Of a stretch of DNA of 64,000 bases, positions 41,187 through 50,435 are shown in pieces. The stretch spans positions 51,140-115,139 of the forward strand of contig DASUTB010000132.1 of assembly GCA_036374835.1 (NCBI GenBank). The letters are read 5' to 3'. Numbering within the stretch: the stretch's first letter is position 1; the number at the start of each line of letters is the position of its first letter. The translations under genes were made by a program, and so were the position numbers. This stretch comes from DASUTB01 sp036374835. Its GTDB lineage: Bacteria > Actinomycetota > Actinomycetes > Jiangellales > Jiangellaceae. The notes below the pieces were generated by a model. That model had not been told where the DNA came from and searched no databases. It saw only the letters and a program-made list of their open reading frames with translations.

Positions 41187-44150
41187 CTATTTGCCCACAG
41201 GCGTTTCGGTCCCGCGGGTCAAGCGCTTCTCCAGCGCCGCCGTCTGCTCCAGCCAGTGCGAAGCCTCGGCCGCAGTGAAGACCTCCCTTGCTTCGGCCAA
41301 CGCAGCCGCCGTCGCGTCGTCGTCATCCGCCTGCCATGCCGTCTCGGCCTGTGCGAGTAGGACTCGGCCAAGGCTCAACCGGTCACCCGTGTTGTCCGCC
41401 ACGGCTCGCGCGCTGCGCAAGACCTGATCGGCGCTGACCCATTCATGCCGAGCAAGATGAACGAGGCCAAGACCCAGGTACGCAAATGTTGTGCCAACTG
41501 CGTCGCCAAGCTCACTAACCTTGTCAAGGACGATTCGGAACTCCGCCTCTGCCTCGTCCGTACGTTGTTGAGCCAAGTACAGGTGACCCAGCCGATTGCG
41601 CACCTGCGCCTCCGACCGACTCGCCCCGATTGACCGACTGATCTCGAGCGCGTCGACAAGGAGACTCGCAGCCTCGTCCTCAATGCCTTGATCAAGATAG
41701 AGCTGCGCCAGGTTGCCAAGTACATGTGCACGGGCGAACTCATCGCCGGCTGATTTGAGGTCCCTACGAGCGTTCTCGAATCGGGTCAACGCTTCATCCG
41801 CCCGCCCCCGTAACCAGTCGATAACTCCCAGGTTGCGACCCATCAGCCCTCGACCGTGCGCATCGTTGACTCGGACGAAGTAATCCATCGCCAAGGTGTG
41901 TTCACGCTCTGCGTCGGCCAGTCGTTTCTGAAAGAGCGCGAGCGCGCCTTGTGAATATCGCATCGCCGCCTCGCCGCGTTCGTCGCCGGCCGCGCGGCAG
42001 GCGTCCAGCGCCACCGTTGCGGTCCGAGCCCACGAGTCGGTGTAGGCACGGGCTTCGAACAGTGTGACCGAGGTCATCGCCAAGTCCCAGCACAGGTCTG
42101 CATGGCCGAGTTGAGCGGCGATCTCCACCGCAGCCACCAAGTTGGAGTGCTCGACGACGAACCACTCGATCGGATCGGCGAGGTGTTCGTCGAGCACGTC
42201 CTCCGGTAACGGCCACAACTCGACGTCCGGATGCAGCGTTGCGAAGTCTCCGCCGTGTGACCTGGTGTGCGCCTTCCTGGCGAGAAACAGAATGCACCGC
42301 AGATACCGCACTCGGGCCGCGACGCGGTCATCGAGTGGGATCTCGCCTGCCAGATTCTCTTGTGCGAAGATCCGCACCAGGTCGTGCAGCCGGTACCGGG
42401 CCGAGCCGTTACCAGCGGTGTCCACGGTGACCAGGGACGCCTCGTCGAGCTCGTTCAGGGCATCGGCGGCGGCATCCGCATCAAGATCGAGCAACGGCGC
42501 GGCGACCCAGTCGGCGAAGCTCGTCGTCCCGAGCGTGCTGAGCTGGAGCAGCAGGCGCTGCGCGGGTACACCGAGCGCCTGATACGAGTAGGCGATGCTG
42601 GCCCGAACGCCGACGCCCTCGAGGTCCAGTTCGTCGAGCAGCCGCTTTTCGTCACTCAGCCTGTTGAGCATCCGACCGATCTTCCACTGCCGTCGAACCG
42701 CAAGCTTCGAGGCGGCGATTCGCAGTGCCAGCGGCAGGCCGGAGCACACTTCGGCGAGACTGACGGCGGAGTCCGGTTCGGCGGCGACCCGGTCCTCGCC
42801 GATGACGCGCGACAACAGGGCAAGGCTGGTCGCGCTGTCCAGTACGTCGAGATCGACGCGGTGCGCGCCGGGCAGCCCTGCGAGCGAACGTCGTGTTGTG
42901 ACGATGACGGCACAGCCGGGTTCGCCCGGCAACAGAGGCAGCACCTGTTCGGCGGACGCCGCGTCGTCCAGGACGATCAGCATCTGGGTGCCGGAGAGCC
43001 GGCTGCGGAACTCCGCGGACAGCTCCGGCACGCTGTCCGGCAGGGCGGCCGGACTCGCACCGAGGGCCCGGAGAAACTCTTCGAGCACCTGCTTCGGCGG
43101 CACGGGACGCGCGTCCACGCCGTGCAGCCGGGCGAAGAGCTGACCATCAGGAAACGCGGTGCGGACCTGGTGCCCGGCGTGGATAGCCAGCGTCGTCTTG
43201 CCGACCCCGCCCGGGCCACCGACGAGAATGACTTCGACGCCGGGTGCGTTATGTTCGGCACCGCGTGACAAGCGGTCGCACAGCTCGGCCACCACGTCCT
43301 CTCGGCCGACGAAGTCGGACAGGCCGGCTGGCAGCTGGTGCGGTGCCCGGCGCGCCGGATTCGTCGACTCGGCCTCGGACTCCGGTGCCGGAAGGTTCAG
43401 CGACGGGTCGCTGGCCAGGATGGCGCGCTCGAGCGACGCCAGCTTCTCGCCCGGGTCCAGGCCGGTCAGTTCAGCAAGTACGCGGCGGGCCTGCCGTCCG
43501 GCCTCGAGCGCTTCGGCCTGCCGGCCGTCGCGGTACAGCGCAAGCATCAAGCTGGCGTGCAATCCTTCTCGCAGCGGATGGCGAGCGACCAACCCGCGGA
43601 GCTCTCCGATCACGTCATGGTGCTTACCGAGCTTGAGCTCCAGGCCCAGGCACTCCTCGAGAACGGCCAGGTGCTGCTCGTTGCGTTGGACGGCGGCGGC
43701 TTGGAGAACCGCGCTGGACATGCCCGAACCCACATCGCCGGACCATAGACCCAAGGCGCGTCGAAGCCCGTCGGCACCGGCAGCGATATCACCGCGGCGA
43801 ACCGCGTCGCGTGCGCGTGCGACCAGCCGATCGAACCGCTGCGCATCGACGGCGTCCTCGCCCACCTCGATCGCGTAGCCGGCCGGGTAACTGGCGATCA
43901 GCTTGGCACCGGTCGACTTCGTGAAGGTCCGGCGGAGCTCGGAAACCGCCATCTGAATCTGGCTGCGAGCCGTCTCGGGCGGGTCCAGACCCCAGACGGC
44001 CTCGACCAAACGCTCAACCGGAACGATCCGATTGGGTTCCATGAGCAGCATCGTCAAAACGACCCTCTGCCGAGCGCCACGCACCTGAACGGTCGCGCCG
44101 TCGGCCAACACAGTCAATGGACCAAGGATACGGAAGTATGGATCTGTCAC
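41187..44150 (-). CDS. AfsR/SARP-type regulator: OmpR-like DNA-binding, BTAD, NB-ARC and TPR domains
   Basis: A 987-residue cytoplasmic STAND-type regulator with a GTG start. Residues 1-95 form an OmpR/PhoB-like winged helix (FRILGPLTVLADG, RLVEAVWG, MAVSELRR); 100-250 are the BTAD; 280-600 are NB-ARC with P-loop GGPGGVGKTT (311-320) and Walker B IVLDDAAS; about 660-987 are tetratricopeptide repeats (AMRYSQGALALFQKRL, RSEAQVRNRLGHLYLAQQRTDEAEAEF). NB-ARC switches the protein on by nucleotide exchange and TPRs usually sense a ligand. The exported ESVWT peptide gene just downstream is a candidate ligand source; the transthyretin-like gene is 65 bases upstream. No biosynthetic cluster is next to it. 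Confidence 0.92.
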   Translation of the reverse strand: MTDPYFRILGPLTVLADGATVQVRGARQRVVLTMLLMEPNRIVPVERLVEAVWGLDPPETARSQIQMAVSELRRTFTKSTGAKLIASYPAGYAIEVGEDAVDAQRFDRLVARARDAVRRGDIAAGADGLRRALGLWSGDVGSGMSSAVLQAAAVQRNEQHLAVLEECLGLELKLGKHHDVIGELRGLVARHPLREGLHASLMLALYRDGRQAEALEAGRQARRVLAELTGLDPGEKLASLERAILASDPSLNLPAPESEAESTNPARRAPHQLPAGLSDFVGREDVVAELCDRLSRGAEHNAPGVEVILVGGPGGVGKTTLAIHAGHQVRTAFPDGQLFARLHGVDARPVPPKQVLEEFLRALGASPAALPDSVPELSAEFRSRLSGTQMLIVLDDAASAEQVLPLLPGEPGCAVIVTTRRSLAGLPGAHRVDLDVLDSATSLALLSRVIGEDRVAAEPDSAVSLAEVCSGLPLALRIAASKLAVRRQWKIGRMLNRLSDEKRLLDELDLEGVGVRASIAYSYQALGVPAQRLLLQLSTLGTTSFADWVAAPLLDLDADAAADALNELDEASLVTVDTAGNGSARYRLHDLVRIFAQENLAGEIPLDDRVAARVRYLRCILFLARKAHTRSHGGDFATLHPDVELWPLPEDVLDEHLADPIEWFVVEHSNLVAAVEIAAQLGHADLCWDLAMTSVTLFEARAYTDSWARTATVALDACRAAGDERGEAAMRYSQGALALFQKRLADAEREHTLAMDYFVRVNDAHGRGLMGRNLGVIDWLRGRADEALTRFENARRDLKSAGDEFARAHVLGNLAQLYLDQGIEDEAASLLVDALEISRSIGASRSEAQVRNRLGHLYLAQQRTDEAEAEFRIVLDKVSELGDAVGTTFAYLGLGLVHLARHEWVSADQVLRSARAVADNTGDRLSLGRVLLAQAETAWQADDDDATAAALAEAREVFTAAEASHWLEQTAALEKRLTRGTETPVGK

Positions 44151-44215
44151 TCGGGACCATCCGTGCTCGGGGATCGACTCGGACCCTCGAACAGTACGAA
44201 CGCCCTAGCCGTCGA

Positions 44216-44563
44216 TCAAGCTTTCACCATATCGGCAGACAACCGGCAGGTGACATTCGACGTTGGTGAGATGATCAACAGCAAGTTGACCGTCTCATCG
44301 GCGTCGAAGACCCGAAAGTCCATCTGCACGCAGGATTGGAACGCTGTCACACCCATGCTGCCGTAGTAGCGGTCCAACTTGACCTCGAGCTGGTACTTAC
44401 CACGCGGCGAGGACGTCTCGGACCACGTGACACGGCCCATCGCGTCGGTGTTCTGGGCGGGCATCGCCGAGCCATTCACCTCGCCGTCGCGGCGCAGCGT
44501 GACGGGAATACCTTCGGCCGGGCGGCCGATCATGGCGTCGACGACGTCGAGAGAAACAAGCAT
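44216..44563 (-). CDS. Transthyretin/HIUase-like protein lacking the catalytic residues
   Basis: A 115-residue beta-sandwich protein of the transthyretin/5-hydroxyisourate hydrolase family, with CAGGAG five bases before the ATG. VSLDVVDAMIGRPAEGIPVTLRRDG and MDFRVFDADETVNLLLIISP align with HIUase blocks. HIUase needs a His before VLD, a His before the last strand and the C-terminal YRGS. Here the sequence has Asp, no second His, and TCRLSADMVKA at the end. It is probably not a hydrolase. It is cotranscribed upstream of the SARP regulator and may bind a ligand for it. Confidence 0.65.
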   Translation of the reverse strand: MLVSLDVVDAMIGRPAEGIPVTLRRDGEVNGSAMPAQNTDAMGRVTWSETSSPRGKYQLEVKLDRYYGSMGVTAFQSCVQMDFRVFDADETVNLLLIISPTSNVTCRLSADMVKA

Positions 44564-44680
44564 GATGCTCCTGACTGGATCGAAATTGCGTCAGGCAGCA
44601 TCATCTCGGCGGGTCCTCTCGATCGACTCTCGCGACACTACTGGACTGCTCTCGATCCTGCGGAGTCTCCCGACAGCCGG

Positions 44681-46018
44681 TCAGAGTACCGGCAACATGC
44701 GGTTGCGCTCGAATGCGCTTACTGTACGACGGTATTCGTCCCACTCGGCACGCTTATTCCGTAGGAAGAAATCGAAGACGTGTTCGCCGAGCGTCTCGGC
44801 GACAAGTTCGGAGTTCTCCATGGCGAGGATCGCCTCGGCCAGGGACGTCGGGAGCGGCGCCATCCCCAATGCCGACCGTTCCTTCTCGGTGAGCGCCCAC
44901 ACATCGTCCTCAGCGCCGGGGGGCAGCTCGTATCCTTCCTCGACGCCCTTCAACCCGGCGGCTAGCAGCACGGCGAACGCCAGGTACGGGTTGGCGGCCG
45001 AGTCCAGCGCACGGTATTCGGCTCGCGTCGACTGGCCTTTGCCCGGCTTATACATCGGAACCCGCACGAGCGCCGACCGGTTGTTGTGGCCCCAGCAGAT
45101 GTAGGCAGGGGCCTCTCCCCCGCCCATGAGGCGCTTGTACGAATTCACCCATTGGCATGTGATGGCGGTGAATTCCGGCGCGTGGTGAAGCAGGCCGGCG
45201 ATGAACGAGCGCCCGGTCTTGGACAGCTGGTACTCCGCTCCGGCCTCGTGGAAGACATTCGTATCGCCCTCGAACAACGACAGGTGCGTGTGCATGCCGG
45301 CGCCGGGCCATTCGGTGAACGGCTTGGGCATGAACGTCGCGTACACGCCCTGGCTGAGCGCGACCTCCTTGATGACGACGCGGAACGTCATGATGTTGTC
45401 CGCGGTGGCCAGCGCGTCCGCATAGCGCAGGTCGATCTCCTGCTGTCCGGGTGCGCCCTCGTGGTGGCTGAACTCGACGGAGATACCCATCTCCTCGAGC
45501 ATCGTGATCGCGTCGCGGCGGAAGTCGTGCGACACGCCGTGGGGGGTGTGGTCGAAGTAACCGCTGGCGTCGACCGGCTCGGGCAGCTCGTCCGGCGCGG
45601 GCAGCTTCTTGAACAGCGAGAACTCGATCTCCGGATGGGTATAGAACGTAAAACCCCGCTCGGCCGCGCGGCTCAGCGTCCGCTTGAGCACCCATCGCGG
45701 GTCAGCATAGGACGGCGATCCGTCCGGCATCAGGATGTCGCAGAACATCCGCGCCGTCCCGTTCGCCTCGCCCCGCCAGGGCAGCACCTGGAATGATCCG
45801 GGGTCCGGCTTGGCCAGCATGTCCGCCTCGTACACGCGTGCGAAGCCCTCGATCGCCGACCCGTCGAACCCGATGCCCTCGGTGAAGGCCGGTTCGAGCT
45901 CGGCGGGCGCGACCGCGACCGACTTCAGGAAACCCAGAACGTCGGTGAACCACAGCCGGACGAACCGGATGTCCCGCTCTTCGAGCGTCCGCAGCACGAA
46001 TTCCTCTTGCTTGTCCAC
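44681..46018 (-). CDS. glnA2: Glutamine synthetase-family enzyme GlnA2
   Basis: A 445-residue GSI-alpha-like synthetase with a GTG start, shorter than GlnA. Motifs are GFDGSAIEGFARV, HPEIEFSLFK, FMPKPFTEWPGAGMHTHLSL and NRSALVRVP. The adenylylation loop of GlnA is not conserved: the equivalent region reads YELPPGAEDDVWALTEKE. Actinobacterial GlnA2 either makes glutamine or, in streptomycetes, gamma-glutamylates polyamines; sequence alone does not decide. The glnA1-glnE-glnA2 order is kept from mycobacteria. Confidence 0.9.
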   Translation of the reverse strand: MDKQEEFVLRTLEERDIRFVRLWFTDVLGFLKSVAVAPAELEPAFTEGIGFDGSAIEGFARVYEADMLAKPDPGSFQVLPWRGEANGTARMFCDILMPDGSPSYADPRWVLKRTLSRAAERGFTFYTHPEIEFSLFKKLPAPDELPEPVDASGYFDHTPHGVSHDFRRDAITMLEEMGISVEFSHHEGAPGQQEIDLRYADALATADNIMTFRVVIKEVALSQGVYATFMPKPFTEWPGAGMHTHLSLFEGDTNVFHEAGAEYQLSKTGRSFIAGLLHHAPEFTAITCQWVNSYKRLMGGGEAPAYICWGHNNRSALVRVPMYKPGKGQSTRAEYRALDSAANPYLAFAVLLAAGLKGVEEGYELPPGAEDDVWALTEKERSALGMAPLPTSLAEAILAMENSELVAETLGEHVFDFFLRNKRAEWDEYRRTVSAFERNRMLPVL

Positions 46019-46330
46019 GTCTCAGAGTCTTGCAGGTATCTCGTTACGAACGTGTAAACCGGGTGGATCGTGTTGATGGGACGAGCCCACATCAAGATCG
46101 TCAACTAACACCCAATAGAGATGTTGATCTTGCATTCTCACAGGTTAAAACGACCTCGGAGCCCCCATTGGGTGTCGAACATCGATCTTGACGCAGTCAT
46201 ATGGCCAAGTGAGTGCCGATGCGGTGTCGATCGGGACCCGGCAGTGGCCCAATCGCGATCGCACTGCCAAGAAGTCGGTTGTGCTCGCGTCCAAGACGTG
46301 GGCAGACTCCCGACGTGACCGCTCGCCGTT
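46019..46330. other. Intergenic region without a recognised gene
   Basis: These 312 bases lie upstream of glnA2. Several related words occur (ACATCAAGATC, GATGTTGATCTTG, AACATCGATCTTGA), and CACCCAAT (about 46109) is matched by ATTGGGTG (about 46168) in inverted orientation. This may be an operator region or a decayed palindromic repeat. No coding content is convincing. Confidence 0.4.
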
Positions 46331-46633
46331 GTGACCACGCGACACTCACCCTGGCTGAGAAGGATCACAACGATAAGCTACCCAATCCGCGACTACCGCA
46401 CCTCAGATGAGACGTCCTGGCTGCGATGCCGGGTTCTCGCCTTCCTCGACACCGCGTACTACGACGACGTCTGGACCGCGAAGCCCAGCGAACCGGTGAA
46501 CGCCATCGACAGGCCGCGCCTGCACTTGAAGCCGATCCGGTTGTTCATGCACGCACGAATGAAGGACGAGGCGCAGCTGCGGCAGCGGTTTCGGCGGGTG
46601 CACACGTGCCGGCGGTTCGTGCAGGCCCTGTGA
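46331..46633 (+). pseudogene. GNAT acetyltransferase with a large internal deletion
   Basis: The N-terminal part (IRDYRTSDETSWLRCRVLAFLDTAYYDDVWTAKP) looks like the start of a GNAT acetyltransferase of the type common in actinobacteria. It is followed directly by a segment like the C-terminal end of the same kind of protein (IRLFMHARMKDEAQLRQRFRRVHTCRRFV). About 100 residues, including the acetyl-CoA site, would be missing. The frame is open, so a short product is possible but not an enzyme. Confidence 0.5.
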
Positions 46634-46696
46634 CAGCTTCTTCTCCGGGCCGGATCACGCAGCTGATCGTCTGGCGGCAGCCCGTAGGCTGGCTGT

Positions 46697-48472
46697 GTGG
46701 CACAGCTGCGAATCGCATTGGCTCAGGTGAACGCGACCGTCGGCGCGATCGACGAGAACATCGATCTGGTCTACCGGTACGCCGCGCATGCGGCCGGCCG
46801 CGGAGCCCATCTGGTGGCGTTCCCCGAGATGGTGCTGACCGGCTACCCGGTCGAAGATCTCGCCCTACGTAGATCGTTCGTGGACGCCTCGCGCCGGGCA
46901 CTCACCACCCTCGCGGGCCGCCTGTATGACGACGGGCTGGGAGAGACGGTGGTCGTCGTCGGCTACCTGGACCGCGATGACGACATCGCACACACCGAGA
47001 AGCTCGGCCGGCCCAAGGGCGCGCCGCAGAACGCCCTGGCCGTGATCCACCAGGGGCAGGTCCGCGCCACCCAGGCCAAGCACCACCTGCCCAACTACGG
47101 CGTGTTCGACGAGTTCCGCCACTTCGTGCCAGGCGACCACTTGTGCGTGGTGCGCGTGCACGGCGTCGACGTCGCGCTCGCCATCTGTGAGGACCTGTGG
47201 CAGGAGGGCGGTCCGGTCGCGACCGCCCGCGCGGCCGACGCCGGCCTGCTCGTGGTCATCAACGCATCGCCGTACGAGCTGAACAAGGATGACGTCCGGC
47301 TCGAGCTGTGCCGGCGCCGTGCGGCCCAGGCCGACTGCACGCTCGCGTACGTCGCGATGGTCGGCGGGCAGGACGAGCTGGTGTTCGACGGGGACTCGAT
47401 CGTCGTCGCCGCGGACGGCACCGTGCTCGGACGCGCACCGCAGTTCGAGGACGGCGCGCTGGTGGTCGACTTGGACCTTCCGGCCGCCACGGTCGACGTC
47501 CCTGCGGACGGCGCGCCGTCCGAAACCATGCTCGACGGCTACCTGGTGCGCAGACGGCTCATATCCGCCACGCCGATCCCGGCGTACGAGCCGCAGCAGG
47601 CCGGCATCGCGCCGAGCATCAGCGACCACGCCGAGGTCTACGCGGCGGTGGTCACAGGTCTGCGCGATTACGTACGCAAGAACGGGTTCGCGACAGTGAC
47701 GCTCGGCCTCTCCGGCGGCATCGACTCGGCGCTGACCGCCGCGATCGCGGTGGATGCCGTCGGCGCGGAGAACGTCTACGCGGTGTCGATGCCGAGCAAA
47801 TACTCGTCCGAGCACTCCAAGTCGGACGCCGCCGATCTCGCCGAACGCACCGGACTGAACTACTCCACCGTCCCGATCGCACCGATGGTCGCGGCGTACC
47901 TCGACAACGTCGAGCTCACCGGCCTGGCCGAGGAGAACCTGCAGGCCCGCATCCGCGGCATGCTGCTGATGGGCCTGTCGAACCAGCACGGCCACCTGGT
48001 GCTGGCCACCGGCAACAAGACCGAACTCGCAGTCGGCTACTCCACGATCTACGGCGACGCGGTCGGGGGCTACGCGCCGCTGAAGGATGTGCCGAAGACC
48101 ATGGTGTGGGACCTCGCCCGGTGGCGGAACGCCGTCGCCGACAAAGCTGGCGAGACCCCTCCGATCCCGGTCGACTCGATCGAGAAGCCGCCGAGCGCTG
48201 AACTGCGCCCCGGACAGCTCGACTCGGACTCGCTTCCCGCCTACGACGTGCTCGATCCGATCCTCGACATGTACGTCGAGCAGGATCTCGGCGCCGCCGA
48301 GATCGTCGCCGCCGGCTACGAGGCCGAACTCGTCCAGCGGATCATCCGCATGGTCGACCGGGCCGAGTACAAGCGGCGGCAGTATCCACCGGGTCCGAAG
48401 GTCACCGAACGCAACTTCGGACGGGATCGCCGAGTTCCGATCACGAGCGGGTGGCGCGAACCACTCCCCTGA
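46697..48472 (+). CDS. nadE: Glutamine-dependent NAD+ synthetase
   Basis: A 591-residue two-domain enzyme with a GTG start. The N-terminal nitrilase-type amidase has the Glu-Lys-Cys triad in FPEMVLTGYP, KHHLPNYGVFDE and ICEDLW. The C-terminal synthetase has the ATP loop LGLSGGIDSALTA and MPSKYSSEHS, plus ATGNKTELAVGYST. It makes NAD+ from deamido-NAD+ using ammonia channelled from glutamine. It stands alone between the pseudogene and a convergent aquaporin gene. Confidence 0.95.
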   Translation: MAQLRIALAQVNATVGAIDENIDLVYRYAAHAAGRGAHLVAFPEMVLTGYPVEDLALRRSFVDASRRALTTLAGRLYDDGLGETVVVVGYLDRDDDIAHTEKLGRPKGAPQNALAVIHQGQVRATQAKHHLPNYGVFDEFRHFVPGDHLCVVRVHGVDVALAICEDLWQEGGPVATARAADAGLLVVINASPYELNKDDVRLELCRRRAAQADCTLAYVAMVGGQDELVFDGDSIVVAADGTVLGRAPQFEDGALVVDLDLPAATVDVPADGAPSETMLDGYLVRRRLISATPIPAYEPQQAGIAPSISDHAEVYAAVVTGLRDYVRKNGFATVTLGLSGGIDSALTAAIAVDAVGAENVYAVSMPSKYSSEHSKSDAADLAERTGLNYSTVPIAPMVAAYLDNVELTGLAEENLQARIRGMLLMGLSNQHGHLVLATGNKTELAVGYSTIYGDAVGGYAPLKDVPKTMVWDLARWRNAVADKAGETPPIPVDSIEKPPSAELRPGQLDSDSLPAYDVLDPILDMYVEQDLGAAEIVAAGYEAELVQRIIRMVDRAEYKRRQYPPGPKVTERNFGRDRRVPITSGWREPLP

Positions 48473-48519
48473 CGGCCGCATCCCGCCTTGCCCATGAGCC
48501 CAGGGCGCCTGGAAGTGGG

Positions 48520-49203
48520 TCAATCGGTGCGGGCGTGCTCCGGCCGCACGTCCGATGCCGGCGCTAGCACGTACTCGTACACGGCCCAAGCGAGGGCCCC
48601 GCCCAGCAGCGGCCCGATCAGCCAGGCACCGAAGGCACTCCACTCACCGCCGACCAGCGCCGGGCCGAAGGCACGGGCCGGGTTCAGCGCCGCACCGGTC
48701 ATCGGCGCGATCGCGAGTACCCCGGCCGTAACGGTCAGTCCGATGGCGAACGGATATACCGTCGCCGGCGCCCGCCGGTCCAGGACCGTGCCGAAGATCA
48801 CCAGCACCAGAAAGAACGTCACGATCGCCTCGGCGAGGATGCCCTTCAGCGTGCCGGTACCGCCGGCAAGCTGCGGCGTCCCGATGCCGACGGCGTCGCG
48901 TGAGACCAGTCCCGCAACGAACAGCGCGCCGACCAATCCGCCGAACACCTGTGCCGCCGAGTACAGCGCCGCCTGCGCACCGCCGATCCGCCGCGACAGC
49001 CAGAAGGCGAACGTCACCGCCGGGTTGAAGTGACCGCCGGACACGTGGCCGAGCGCGGCCACCATCACCGCAATCGCCAGACCATAGGCAAGCGCTACCG
49101 CGAGCAGGCTCGCTCCGTTGGCAGTGGCCAGGACAACGACGAACACCAGCGTGAACGCACCGATCATTTCGGCAACGACCTTTGGCAGCGTTGTCGATGT
49201 CAT
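48520..49203 (-). CDS. MIP family channel (aquaporin)
   Basis: A 227-residue six-helix channel. The two half-helix motifs are SGGHFNPAVTFAF and GAALNPARAFGPAL, both intact NPA. AAGGAG lies six bases before the ATG at 49203. The second NPA is followed by Arg, as in the selectivity filter. The second half (PARAFGPALVGGEW) fits a water-selective aquaporin better than a glycerol facilitator, but this is a judgement from short motifs. Confidence 0.92.
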   Translation of the reverse strand: MTSTTLPKVVAEMIGAFTLVFVVVLATANGASLLAVALAYGLAIAVMVAALGHVSGGHFNPAVTFAFWLSRRIGGAQAALYSAAQVFGGLVGALFVAGLVSRDAVGIGTPQLAGGTGTLKGILAEAIVTFFLVLVIFGTVLDRRAPATVYPFAIGLTVTAGVLAIAPMTGAALNPARAFGPALVGGEWSAFGAWLIGPLLGGALAWAVYEYVLAPASDVRPEHARTD

Positions 49204-49348
49204 TTCATCTCCTTCGGCGGGTCGTTCTCAGGTCGCGTGGATAGTAGCCGCTTCACCATGTCGCACCCTACGACACCTGTCGTTCGTGGCAGAATGCGAA
49301 GCGTCAGGGGACCGAACCATCGGCTTCGAGACGTTTGAGGAGTCCAGC

Positions 49349-50200
49349 ATGTCTGTACCCAACGCTGCGAACACCGCGGAACCCCTCTACGGCGGTTCCC
49401 GAACCCGCCGAGTCACCATCCGTGATCTCCAACTCGCCAAGGAGCGCGGCGACCGCTGGCCGATGCTCACGGCATACGACTTCCCTACCGCTCGCGCCTT
49501 CGACGAGGCCGGCATCCCCGTCCTGCTGGTCGGCGACTCGGCGGCGAACGTCGTGCTGGGCTACCAGGACACGGTCGGAGTCACTGCCGACGAGTTGCTC
49601 CCGCTCGCCCGGGCCGTAGCGCGCGGCGCCCAGAATGCGCTGGTCATCGGCGACCTACCGTTCGGGTCCTACCAGCAGGGCCCGGACCAGGCGCTTACCA
49701 CCGCGACCCGGTTCATGAAGGAGGCCGGCGTTCAGGCGGTCAAGCTCGAAGGCGGGCTGCCGGTCGCGCCGTCGGTCGAAAAACTCGTCGAGGCCGGCAT
49801 ACCCGTGATGGGCCACGTCGGTTTCACACCGCAGAGCGTCAACGCACTCGGCGGCTACCGGGTCCAGGGCCGGGGCGACGACGCGGCCCGTGTGCTCGGT
49901 GCGGCCAAGGCGATCGAGGACGCTGGTGCGTTCGCGATCGTGCTCGAGATGGTCACCGCCGACGTTGCCCGCGAGATCACCGCCGCGTTGCGCATTCCGA
50001 CCGTCGGCATCGGCGCCGGCATCGACTGCGACGCGCAGGTCCTCGTCTGGCCCGACATGGCCGGTTACGCCAGCGGCTTCACGCCAAAGTTCGTCAGGCA
50101 GTTCGGCGACGTGCGCGGCGTGCTCGTCGACACTGCGCGGGCGTTCGGCGACGCTGTCGCGGACGGGACGTTCCCCGGTCCCGAACACTCCTTCGAGTAG
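49349..50200 (+). CDS. panB: 3-methyl-2-oxobutanoate hydroxymethyltransferase
   Basis: A 283-residue PanB from the ATG at 49349, with GAGGAG eight bases upstream; the frame open from 49118 overlaps the divergent aquaporin and is not used. MLTAYDFPTARAFDEAGIPVLLVGDSAANV, GDLPFGSYQQ, VKLEGG, GHVGFTPQSVNALGGYRVQG and GIGAGIDCDAQVLVWPDM are family blocks. It makes ketopantoate for pantothenate and CoA. No other pan gene is adjacent. Confidence 0.95.
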   Translation: MSVPNAANTAEPLYGGSRTRRVTIRDLQLAKERGDRWPMLTAYDFPTARAFDEAGIPVLLVGDSAANVVLGYQDTVGVTADELLPLARAVARGAQNALVIGDLPFGSYQQGPDQALTTATRFMKEAGVQAVKLEGGLPVAPSVEKLVEAGIPVMGHVGFTPQSVNALGGYRVQGRGDDAARVLGAAKAIEDAGAFAIVLEMVTADVAREITAALRIPTVGIGAGIDCDAQVLVWPDMAGYASGFTPKFVRQFGDVRGVLVDTARAFGDAVADGTFPGPEHSFE

Positions 50201-50392
50201 CTAGTCGTCGTCGCCCCAGGCGTCCTCGGCGGCGTCCTCGGCGTCCCATGCCTCGGTGCGCTCGCGCGCCCGTGCCAGCGCGTTCTCCGCCTCCGAGCGC
50301 GTCGCGTAGGGTCCGAGCCGGCGGTCGTTGGCGCAGCCTTGCTCCGGCTCAACCCGCTGGTGGTCGAGGCACCAGTACCATGGACCCGGCAT
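50201..50392 (-). CDS. Small conserved actinobacterial protein
   Basis: A 63-residue protein, MPGPWYWCLDHQRVEPEQGC through an Ala/Glu/Asp-rich tail, from the ATG at 50392 with AAGGAGG upstream; ATG at 50395 is an alternative. WYWCLxHxRVE-xxGC-N-xRLGPY-T-xEAE is a recurrent small-protein pattern in this phylum, with two Cys that could bind metal. Function is unknown. It is convergent with panB (adjacent stop codons) and divergent from map. Confidence 0.7.
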   Translation of the reverse strand: MPGPWYWCLDHQRVEPEQGCANDRRLGPYATRSEAENALARARERTEAWDAEDAAEDAWGDDD

Positions 50393-50435
50393 CATCGCCT
50401 CCTTGATCACCGACACTACCGTTTGGGTCCACCCT

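Noticed and set aside
46865..48643. Long antisense open frame (592 residues) over nadE
   Set aside because: It lies wholly opposite a canonical NAD synthetase gene and shows only shadow composition.
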